Positions 1-5,238 of a stretch of 5,238 nt of DNA are shown here, piece by piece. This DNA is from Planctomycetaceae bacterium (GTDB lineage: Bacteria > Planctomycetota > Planctomycetia > Planctomycetales > Planctomycetaceae), in assembly GCA_027080405.1 (NCBI GenBank), contig JALWSL010000417.1, positions 1 to 5,238 on the forward strand. Direction: 5' to 3'. The position numbers and the translations under genes are program-made. The notes under the pieces were generated by a model. It searched no databases, was not told the origin of the DNA, and saw only the letters and a list, made by a program, of their open reading frames with translations. Positions within the stretch are counted from its first letter, which is position 1. Each line of letters begins with the position of its first letter.

Positions 1-741
<741 letters not shown>

Positions 742-2223
742 TCAAACATTATCGGAATTATTCGTCGATTCCTCGTTGTTTGCCGGCGCATCTTCGACAG
801 TTTGTTGTACCGTTTCCTGTTTTCCTTCATCTGCGACAGAGACAGGAACCTGCTCTGCTGTCGCTTTCAAATTCTCCTCTTTTTCGCTGGATTCCTGTTC
901 TGCCTCCTCATTTGTCATTTCGGGGCTTCCTGCGTCTCCTGCATTCTCTGCACTCTTGGCCTCTACACTCTCCGCATTATCTTCGGTTTCGACAGCTTCA
1001 CTCTTTGCTTCTTTTGGGGGCTCCGACTGATGTCTGCTGATGTTTCGTCCGGCTGCCCGGGCAGCTTTTTCTTCCTGCTCCAGTCGCAAACTCTCCGCAT
1101 CGGCGTATTCCGTGATTTCTTCGTACTGCTCCATCGAGAGATCGCTCAATTCCATCAGATGTTCCGGCTCGATCACCGAAAGGTCATCGAAGCTGAAAAA
1201 ACCTTGCGAGACAAGCGACTTGGCGAGGTCTTCGGACACATGTGGAACTTCACAGAACATGACGACGGAGCGTTCAAGCTGTTCGTCCAGTTCGTCCCGT
1301 GTCATCACTTCGATATCCCAGCCGACAAGCTTGGAGGCCAGGCGGACATTCTGCCCTTTCTTTCCGATCGCAAGCGAAAGCTGGTCGTCCCGAACCAGAA
1401 CAATGACCCGTCCCAGCATCGGGCACAGGATGACATCCTCGACTTCTGCGGGTTGCAGAGCGTTGGGGATGAGAATTTGCAGGGAATCGTTCCAGCGGAC
1501 GATGTCGATTCTTTCGCCCCCCAATTCGTCAACGATTGTTCTGATTCTCGCTCCTCGAACGCCGACGCAGGCTCCGACAGCATCGACATTGCTGTCATCG
1601 CACGAAACAGCGACTTTCGATCGATACCCGGCTTCTCTCGCCAAAGATCGTACTTCGATGACATTTTCTGCAACTTCGGGGATTTCAACTTCGAAAAGTT
1701 GCCTGACAAAATCGGTATGAACTCTCGAAAGAATAATTTTCAGGCGGCTGCCCGATTTGCGCACATCCAGAATGATCGCACGGATTCTCTCGTTCACACG
1801 GTGGCTTTCTCCCGGAATCTGCTCGCTACGCGGGAGGATGGCGTCAACTTTTCCCAGCGAAACGGTCGCAACGCCGTATTCAAGACGTGTGATCGTTCCG
1901 GAAACAAGTTGGCTTTTCTGCTCGATATATTCCTCGTATAAAGCGTCCCGTTCCGCTTCCCGGATTTTTTGGATCATGACCTGCTTGGCGGTTTGGGCGG
2001 CGATGCGCCCGAGTATGTCCGGATCCAGCAATTCGCCATTATGAAGAACCTCGGGTTCGCCGGAATCACGATTGATATTGACCGTCAGCTCATCTTCATC
2101 GCCGTAATGTTTGCGCAAGGCCGTGTAGATCGCCTGTTCGATACCTCCGAACACGATTTCCTTATCGATGCCTTTATCGCGGTGGATGGCATCGACAATC
2201 CTGATGACTTCGGTTGCGTTCAT
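742..2223 (-). CDS. nusA: Transcription termination/antitermination factor NusA
   Basis: NusA binds RNA polymerase and nascent RNA, promoting pausing and intrinsic termination and taking part in antitermination complexes. The 493-residue protein shows the family order. Residues 1-105 are the polymerase-binding N-terminal domain. Residues about 106-170 are the S1 domain. KH1 spans about 195-265, with the signature [12 protein letters not shown] and GVRG loop at 221-224. KH2 spans about 268-310, with [13 protein letters not shown] and GKKG loop at 287-290. A helix-hairpin-helix-like segment covers about 325-375. Residues about 390-493 are an acidic, E/A/S/N-rich, probably disordered tail with no recognisable repeat of the acidic domains seen in E. 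coli NusA. The ATG at 2223 is preceded by AAGGAG with a 4-base gap, and the N-terminus starts where the family does. No rimP-like gene precedes it in the window. An upstream terminator suggests possible attenuation, as known for nusA in other bacteria. Identity is certain; the tail's role is not known. Confidence 0.99.
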   Translation of the reverse strand: MNATEVIRIVDAIHRDKGIDKEIVFGGIEQAIYTALRKHYGDEDELTVNINRDSGEPEVLHNGELLDPDILGRIAAQTAKQVMIQKIREAERDALYEEYIEQKSQLVSGTITRLEYGVATVSLGKVDAILPRSEQIPGESHRVNERIRAIILDVRKSGSRLKIILSRVHTDFVRQLFEVEIPEVAENVIEVRSLAREAGYRSKVAVSCDDSNVDAVGACVGVRGARIRTIVDELGGERIDIVRWNDSLQILIPNALQPAEVEDVILCPMLGRVIVLVRDDQLSLAIGKKGQNVRLASKLVGWDIEVMTRDELDEQLERSVVMFCEVPHVSEDLAKSLVSQGFFSFDDLSVIEPEHLMELSDLSMEQYEEITEYADAESLRLEQEEKAARAAGRNISRHQSEPPKEAKSEAVETEDNAESVEAKSAENAGDAGSPEMTNEEAEQESSEKEENLKATAEQVPVSVADEGKQETVQQTVEDAPANNEESTNNSDNV

Positions 2224-2257
2224 ATCACTCCTTCCGAACTGGCCTGATTCTCCTTAA

Positions 2258-2302
2258 TTATGTCCGGTTTTCGATGTTGATCCAGTAGAATTCGACTGGC
2301 AC
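2258..2302 (-). CDS. Possible 14-residue leader ORF upstream of nusA
   Basis: A GTG at 2302 opens a 14-codon frame (MPVEFYWINIENRT) that ends at TAA (2260-2258), 34 bases before the nusA ATG. Its only real support is a very good ribosome-binding site: GGGGGTGA (minus strand, 2316-2309) matches the anti-Shine-Dalgarno complement closely and sits six bases before the GTG. It is not in frame with nusA. The peptide matches no family I recognise and shows no run of one amino acid that would suggest amino-acid attenuation. It could be a translated leader that couples to nusA, or simply a chance G-rich stretch. Confidence 0.22.
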   Translation of the reverse strand: MPVEFYWINIENRT

Positions 2303-2357
2303 TTCACATCACCCCCGTTGCATTTCCAGGATCACGCCATAGTTGTATCAATATCAT

Positions 2358-2387
2358 AAAAAAAAGCGGGTACCAAAATACCCACTT
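2358..2387 (-). terminator. Intrinsic terminator upstream of nusA (candidate attenuator)
   Basis: On the minus strand a 9-bp stem (arms AAGTGGGTA and TACCCGCTT, one G-U pair) closes a 6-base loop (TTTTGG). It is followed by an unbroken T run; eight T's lie at 2365-2358, two of them in the stem. The plus strand has no T tract after the same stem, so it works in one direction only. It lies 135 bases before nusA and points toward it. No plausible minus-strand gene lies upstream as far as cysH, which runs the other way. It therefore ends either the nusA leader or an unannotated small RNA. Confidence 0.75.
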
Positions 2388-2467
2388 CCCTAAGGATTCA
2401 GAATCTTTTGAATTTCCACAAACAGAGGAAATTACCAAGATCAATATACAGGCTTCAGCCCGCATCC

Positions 2468-2481
2468 CATGTGATCACATG
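2468..2481. repeat. 14-bp perfect palindrome
   Basis: CATGTGATCACATG reads the same on both strands. It lies about 80 bases upstream (minus sense) of the nusA-leader terminator and could be an operator half-pair or a short RNA hairpin. With uniform bases about 0.3 such 14-mers are expected in a window this size, so chance is a real option. Confidence 0.5.
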
Positions 2482-2757
2482 AGTGCCGCCTTTCTGTTGA
2501 CTCGACTGAACAAACCGAATCGATGTCGAACCGCAACAATCTGAAAACCGATCACCATCATACCGTGCCTCGACCGTTTCTCATCTCGCCACTCTCCACA
2601 TCAATCCAGCCCTTCAAAACAGTAGTACGCCAACTTGTAATAACCTGAACACTTCCCAGGGAAAATGGAAAGCGATTCAAACCAGCCCCATCCCAGCTCA
2701 TCCCGTTTCACCGAGTGCGCCTTGAATGAAAACTGGAGTGTACACAAAAACACTGAA

Positions 2758-2778
2758 TTGGGGAGGTGTAATCCCCAA
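2758..2778. repeat. Inverted repeat, 7-bp arms
   Basis: Arms TTGGGGA (2758-2764) and TCCCCAA (2772-2778) are perfectly complementary around the 7-base loop GGTGTAA. No T tract follows on either strand, so it is not a terminator. It lies in the gene-free spacer. The loop side carries an SD-like GGGGAGGTG on the plus strand, but no start codon follows at a suitable distance. Confidence 0.45.
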
Positions 2779-3098
2779 CATCGCATATCACGAAACAGAA
2801 GGTTATCTCTCGACAAGCTGGGTGTCAAGAATGAGCATGCGACGAACTGTCACGAATGTCAATTTCTTTGAAAATAGACCTCAGTCGGAGCTATCAGAAG
2901 GCCTCACATCGGCAATCAGCGCTGGCAAAGCGGGTTGTGCACAGTTTATTGATCCTTTACTCCTCAGACGTTACGCCTCGGAATAGAGGCACGCTGTTCT
3001 CCTGGAAACCGGGGAGCCTGTGACTTAATTCCCTTGATTTATGCTGCATCGGTGAGGTCTGGCAAGCCGTTTTTCGAATATGGAAGGGAAAAGAGATT

Positions 3099-3121
3099 AT
3101 CAGGAAATTGCTTCTCCTGAT
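3099..3121. repeat. Inverted repeat, 7-bp arms
   Basis: ATCAGGA (3099-3105) and TCCTGAT (3115-3121) are perfect complements separated by nine bases. There is no adjacent T run. It lies about 320 bases upstream of cysH and could be an operator or a structured RNA element. Nothing recognisable identifies a regulator. Confidence 0.45.
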
Positions 3122-3270
3122 TCACGAAGAAGTCTATCCAGATCAATTGCACCCCGGTGGCGATCTCATTAGAGTTCACAACTGATGGGGATTGGCTTTG
3201 AAGATTCGGGTTGCTGCTGATGTTGGATCGATGCTGATTCGGTGCAGTTGTTTGGGATTATCACCATCAA

Positions 3271-3312
3271 GTACCCGGTACGTAATACCGAATCAAGGTA
3301 ATACCGAATCAA
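3271..3312 (+). promoter_or_regulatory. Dyad plus 16-bp tandem repeats upstream of cysH
   Basis: GTACCCGGTAC (3271-3281) is an 11-bp odd palindrome. It is followed directly by two exact copies of GTAATACCGAATCAA (3282-3296 and 3298-3312), period 16. The second copy is preceded by G, giving the small dyad GGTA-A-TACC (3297-3305), and GGTA...TACC also frames 3277-3289. Stacked dyads and direct repeats 130-170 bases before a metabolic gene are what a regulator-binding array can look like. The regulator is unknown and the assignment is inference. The repeats themselves are exact and directly visible. Confidence 0.45.
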
Positions 3313-3330
3313 AAAAGACAAACTCGTCTG

Positions 3331-3354
3331 TTATTGGTTGTTTTATTGGTTATT
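3331..3354 (+). repeat. AT-rich 12-bp tandem repeat
   Basis: TTATTGGTTGTT (3331-3342) is followed at once by TTATTGGTTATT (3343-3354), with one mismatch in 12. It lies 90-113 bases before the cysH ATG, next to the 16-bp repeat block, and is the most AT-rich stretch of the spacer. It may lie within or near the cysH promoter, but no good -35/-10 pair can be assigned. Confidence 0.6.
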
Positions 3355-3443
3355 TTCATCGTCAGTGAAGGACAGTTTTTCCCGGAAAAGGTGGCCTTTC
3401 TGACAAAGCTTTCCAGGTCTCTTCATTGCCATCGGATGGAACG

Positions 3444-4235
3444 ATGCCTCGATTGACGCAAGCAGATCTCAGTAATCTGAATCATAATTTCGAAGAACGG
3501 ACTCCACAGGAGTTGATACAATGGGCATACGCCACGTTTGGTCAGCGGCTCTGTACGATTTCCGCCATGCAGGAGGCAGGAAATGCAGTCTGTCACATGA
3601 TCTACAAGCTGAATTTGCCGATACCAGTCCTGTTTGTCGATACCGGGGTGATGTTTCAGGAAACCTTGCAGACTCGCGACAGGTTGATCGAGCAGTACGG
3701 ATTGAATGTCATCACTCTGACGCCAGAACAGACAATGGAAGAACAGACTGAACAGCGGGGGGTCCTCTATCTCTCTCCGGAAGGGCAGGCGGAGTGTTGT
3801 CGACTCAGAAAAGTTGAGCCACTCCACGCGGTTGCCCCACAGTATGATGGCATTATCAGCAGTTTGCGTCGGTCAGACGGGGGACAGCGGGCGAACAATC
3901 CGATTCTCAGCATCGATAAGCAAATGAACACGGTTCGGATCAATCCTCTTGCCAACTTGTCGGATGAGGAACTGCACCAATATATCGAGGAAAATCAGGT
4001 CATCACCAATCCGCTGCACAAACAGGGATTCGCGACAATCGGCTGCAATCGGTGTACCACTCCAGTCATGGAAGGAGAGCCCAAGCGGGCAGGGCGATGG
4101 AGGCATTTAGGGCCTTGGTCGGTCTATTGTGGCATCAATCCGACTGACTCCCAGGATCCTGTTCATAATTACATTGAGGTGACGCAGGATCTGCGAGACC
4201 GTATTCTCGGAATCGAAACAGACTTCATGATCTGA
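3444..4235 (+). CDS. cysH: Assimilatory adenylyl-sulfate (APS) reductase, CysH family, [4Fe-4S] type
   Basis: This cytoplasmic enzyme of assimilatory sulfate reduction would reduce activated sulfate to sulfite, using thioredoxin-type reductant. The 263-residue protein has the adenylyl-sulfate-binding alpha-hydrolase-like fold signatures: ISAMQEA (39-45) and [13 protein letters not shown] (62-74). [10 protein letters not shown] follows (Cys118-Cys119), then [11 protein letters not shown] (141-151), INPLA (166-170) and IGCNRCTTP (Cys201, Cys204). Paired CC plus CxxC marks the iron-sulfur APS-using type rather than the cluster-free PAPS-using type of E. coli. The C-terminal active site is unusual. 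The family's E-C-G-(I/L)-H appears as Y228-C229-G-I-N232, keeping the cysteine 25 residues after Cys204 but changing both flanking residues. The start is uncertain: ATG at 3444 has only a weak GGATGG site, while an in-frame TTG at 3426 (six more residues) has AGG eight bases upstream. No other sulfur gene is in the window. Family confidence is high; catalytic activity and substrate are less certain. Confidence 0.92.
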   Translation: MPRLTQADLSNLNHNFEERTPQELIQWAYATFGQRLCTISAMQEAGNAVCHMIYKLNLPIPVLFVDTGVMFQETLQTRDRLIEQYGLNVITLTPEQTMEEQTEQRGVLYLSPEGQAECCRLRKVEPLHAVAPQYDGIISSLRRSDGGQRANNPILSIDKQMNTVRINPLANLSDEELHQYIEENQVITNPLHKQGFATIGCNRCTTPVMEGEPKRAGRWRHLGPWSVYCGINPTDSQDPVHNYIEVTQDLRDRILGIETDFMI

Positions 4236-4459
4236 ATGTCTTTTGATAGATCTCGTGGAAATTGTCTTGTTGGCGCGGCGTCTCGCGTGTATGTAGGGGC
4301 TCAAGTTCCCTTGGTTTATGCTTATGTGTTCACTGGCCCTGCTTTTGTCGAGATGGTGAATCTGTCGATAGTTTCACTTCCTGTTACGTCTCTGGGGCAA
4401 GAACGGCTATACGCTCAAGTACTGTCGTTTTGTTACGGTGGGGTGAGCGTTTCCAGATA

Positions 4460-4487
4460 GGGGAGGGCGCGGGATAGTGGGTATGGG
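4460..4487 (+). other. Putative G-quadruplex motif
   Basis: Five consecutive G runs on the plus strand (GGGG at 4460, then GGG at 4465, 4471, 4479 and 4485) are separated by loops of 1, 3, 5 and 3 bases. This satisfies the standard four-run G3+ / loop 1-7 rule with one run to spare. It lies 225 bases after the cysH stop, on the strand that would be in the cysH 3' untranslated RNA, and further GGGG runs flank it (4440-4443, 4502-4505). The motif is directly visible; folding in the cell is inference. Confidence 0.6.
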
Positions 4488-4611
4488 TAGCTTGGTGGAA
4501 TGGGGTGGTTTCTGGCAAGGAGAATTGGTTGTCAAAAACACCTGTTGAAATCAAAGCCGTTTCTCGGGTAGGATATCTACAACACGGTTTGCGAGCGAAA
4601 TCTTGCTTGTT

Positions 4612-4629
4612 GGGCGGTTTGCCCTTTTT
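4612..4629 (+). terminator. Weak terminator-like hairpin
   Basis: GGGC (4612-4615) and GCCC (4621-4624) form a 4-bp GC stem around the loop GGTTT and are followed by five T's. The stem is short for an efficient intrinsic terminator. It is the only plus-strand hairpin with a T run between cysH and flgM, so it could end a cysH transcript about 380 bases past the stop codon. Confidence 0.3.
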
Positions 4630-4689
4630 GTTGAGAGTGGAAGATCGTGGACTTGATGGAACAGGGTGGGGGCCTGAGTGCTGAGGGGT

Positions 4690-4721
4690 CGGATATTCCG
4701 GCTTCTGTGGGCATCGTGCCC
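4690..4721 (+). promoter_or_regulatory. Two dyads upstream of flgM
   Basis: CGGA-TAT-TCCG (4690-4700) and GGGCA-TCG-TGCCC (4709-4721) are perfect inverted repeats with 3-base centres, eight bases apart, 83-114 bases before the flgM start. The second is followed after a short gap by a broken pyrimidine tract (CCTTTCTTT), so it could weakly terminate, or both could be operators. No regulator can be named. Confidence 0.3.
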
Positions 4722-4790
4722 GGTACCTTTCTTTAACAAGGATCCGTGAACCGTACAGGCGTCAGTTTCCGATTCGGTGCGGTTTATGCA

Positions 4791-4796
4791 GGGAGG
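4791..4796 (+). promoter_or_regulatory. Ribosome-binding site of flgM
   Basis: GGGAGG, seven bases before the ATG at 4804, is the strongest Shine-Dalgarno site in this part of the window. It fixes the flgM start at 4804 rather than the in-frame GTG at 4777. Confidence 0.85.
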
Positions 4797-4803
4797 TTTG
4801 TCG

Positions 4804-5109
4804 ATGAGTATATCCGGTGTCGGGGGAACGAGTAACAATTGGTCGGTTCCTCAGCAAGCAAATACAGTCAAGCAACCAGCGGCCAGTCAACCGTCGCGAT
4901 TGCAGATCCCCCAGGATACGCTGGAAATTTCTGAAGCGGCTCAAATGATGTCTGAACTTCAATCTTCAAGCGGCTCCGGTCCGGAGAGGGCAGAATTGAT
5001 TGCTCGTATCCAGGCCGAAATTGCCAACGGGACTTACGAGACCGAAGAAAAAATGGAATTGGCTTTCATGAAGTTTATGCAACAGGCCAGCCATGAAGAT
5101 TCCGTTTGA
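4804..5109 (+). CDS. flgM: FlgM-like anti-sigma-28 factor
   Basis: FlgM proteins bind and hold back the flagellar sigma factor FliA (sigma-28) until the hook-basal body is finished, then are exported. The 101-residue protein matches the family pattern: a polar, disordered-looking N-terminal part rich in Q, S, N and P (1-37), the short DTLEISEAA segment (38-46), and the C-terminal sigma-binding signature RAELIARIQAEIANGTY (62-78) with a following helix to about 95. Length is usual for FlgM. The ATG at 4804 is chosen over an in-frame GTG at 4777 because GGGAGG lies seven bases before it, while the longer form would place that site inside the coding sequence. It appears to be a single-gene unit: 568 bases from cysH and followed by a terminator. 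No other flagellar gene is visible, so the function rests on the C-terminal motif and length. Confidence 0.82.
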   Translation: MSISGVGGTSNNWSVPQQANTVKQPAASQPSRLQIPQDTLEISEAAQMMSELQSSSGSGPERAELIARIQAEIANGTYETEEKMELAFMKFMQQASHEDSV

Positions 5110-5133
5110 GTTTTTGTTTGACAATTTGATTTG

Positions 5134-5151
5134 CGTGAACCGCGGTTCACG
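5134..5151. repeat. 18-bp perfect palindrome after flgM
   Basis: CGTGAACCGCGGTTCACG is identical on both strands over 18 bases with no central gap, 25 bases after the flgM stop. About 0.02 such palindromes are expected by chance in a window this size with uniform bases. In RNA it would form a 7-bp stem with a CGCG loop, but no T run follows directly, so it is more likely a protein site or a dispersed repeat than the terminator. Confidence 0.75.
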
Positions 5152-5159
5152 GAGTGTGT

Positions 5160-5185
5160 CGTGAGGCACCTTTCCTCACGTTTTT
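5160..5185 (+). terminator. Intrinsic terminator of flgM
   Basis: CGTGAGG (5160-5166) pairs perfectly with CCTCACG (5174-5180) around a 7-base loop and is followed by TTTTT. It lies 50 bases after the flgM stop on the coding strand, the expected place and orientation to end the flgM transcript. Confidence 0.8.
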
Positions 5186-5209
5186 CGGCTTTGTCCGAAT
5201 TGGGTCAAT

Positions 5210-5227
5210 GGTGCGTTGCAGCGCACC
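5210..5227. repeat. REP-like palindromic element at the window edge
   Basis: GGTGCG (5210-5215) and CGCACC (5222-5227) form a 6-bp inverted repeat around TTGCAG, followed by TAC. Short palindromes of the type GGTGCG...CGCACC-TAC are familiar as dispersed extragenic repeats in many bacterial genomes. That resemblance is from memory and was not searched. It is intergenic, past the flgM terminator, and may continue beyond the window. Confidence 0.4.
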
Positions 5228-5238
5228 TACGTTAATAT

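Larger units (their letters stand above)
2388..3443. other. Long divergent intergenic region without a convincing gene
   Basis: More than 1 kb between the nusA leader terminator and cysH. Several frames of 60-90 codons exist, but none has a ribosome-binding site with a recognisable protein, and they overlap on both strands. I looked for tRNA-like T arms and for tmRNA or RNase P signatures and found none. Contents that can be supported: a 14-bp palindrome (2468-2481), hairpin-type inverted repeats (2758-2778, 2975-2990, 3099-3121), and two tandem-repeat blocks near cysH (3282-3312, 3331-3354). By direct count 2461-2700 has 38 G and 80 C on the plus strand, whereas 3181-3240 has 21 G and 8 C. 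No good sigma-70 promoter was found for either flanking gene. Confidence 0.55.
4236..4803. other. G-rich cysH-flgM intergenic region
   Basis: About 570 bases without a convincing gene. Two overlapping frames of 71-74 codons start near the cysH stop, one at the TGA-ATG junction, but neither has a ribosome-binding site or a recognisable product. The plus strand is strongly G-rich: 4441-4680 counts 91 G against 34 C. The region holds a G-quadruplex motif, a weak terminator-like hairpin (4612-4629) and two dyads (4690-4721) before flgM. No match good enough to call a sigma-28 promoter (TAAA, 15 bases, GCCGATAA) was found upstream of flgM. Confidence 0.55.

Noticed and set aside
2471..2480. TGTGATCACA as a CRP-type site
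   Set aside because: The half-sites abut, whereas CRP/FNR-type sites need about six bases between TGTGA and TCACA.
2475..2561. 28-codon minus-strand frame (starts ATGATG) upstream of the terminator
   Set aside because: Has a GAGG at plausible spacing, but it is too short and unrecognised to claim; mentioned only because it is the nearest minus-strand frame to the terminator.
2601..2828. 75-codon minus-strand frame that could feed the 2358 terminator
   Set aside because: No recognisable product or good ribosome-binding site, and more than 200 bases separate its stop from the terminator.
2726..2986. 86-codon plus-strand frame in the spacer
   Set aside because: No Shine-Dalgarno before the ATG, no recognisable domain, and overlapping open frames on both strands. 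It is the least unlikely of the spacer frames, so a real small gene cannot be excluded.
2410..3360. Replication origin (skew switch, divergent genes, AT-rich tandem repeats)
   Set aside because: Only degenerate DnaA-box-like sites are present (for example TTGTGCACA at 2935-2943) and no dnaA or dnaN is nearby; skew alone is not enough.
3198..3368. 56-codon TTG-start frame whose first bases (TTGAAGATTCGG) copy the infB start
   Set aside because: The 13-base match is within chance for both strands of this window. The frame runs through tandem repeats whose period is not a multiple of three, and the protein does not continue the IF2_N pattern.
4236..4460. 74-codon frame starting directly at the cysH stop (TGA-ATG)
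   Set aside because: The junction hints at translational coupling, but there is no ribosome-binding site and no recognisable product, and the base composition follows the G/T-rich spacer.
4512..4530. Sigma-54-like TGGCAAG...TTGGT before flgM
   Set aside because: The gap between the GG and the downstream element is one base too long and the -12 GC is missing; it is also nearly 300 bases from flgM.

Overview
The window holds four recognisable protein genes in two divergent pairs, separated by unusually roomy non-coding DNA. The organism is probably a planctomycete (Planctomycetota). This is inferred from the style of the IF-2 N-terminal domain and NusA, the combination with a short FlgM-type protein, a base composition near 50% GC, and gene spacing far looser than in most bacteria. 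No rRNA or other decisive marker is present, so the assignment is moderate.

Left half, minus strand: nusA (742-2223, complete) is followed downstream by the 5' part of infB (1-403, cut by the window edge, TTG start). This is the widespread nusA-infB order. However, 338 bp of non-coding DNA separates the two genes, with no ylxR/rnpM-like gene between them and no rimP upstream of nusA. The nusA leader carries a strong intrinsic terminator (2358-2387) pointing toward nusA. No credible minus-strand gene lies upstream of it, so it may be an attenuator or the end of a small RNA. A possible 14-codon leader ORF lies between it and nusA.

Middle, about 2224-3443: 1.2 kb with no convincing gene. It contains several inverted repeats and two tandem-repeat blocks (16-bp and 12-bp periods) just upstream of the next gene. 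G/C strand skew inverts across this region, roughly where gene direction diverges.

Right half, plus strand: a cysH-type assimilatory adenylyl-sulfate (APS) reductase (3444-4235) has the four [4Fe-4S] cysteines, but the usual E-C-G-(I/L)-H active-site motif is altered to Y-C-G-I-N. About 570 bp of strongly G-rich non-coding DNA follows, including a textbook G-quadruplex motif. Then comes a small FlgM-like anti-sigma-28 factor (4804-5109), an 18-bp perfect palindrome, an intrinsic terminator, and a REP-like hairpin at the right edge.

Functionally these are separate units: core transcription/translation (nusA, infB), sulfate assimilation (cysH) and flagellar regulation (flgM). Nothing in the window shows that they form one system. 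No CRISPR array, transposase, tRNA, rRNA or obvious mobile element was seen.
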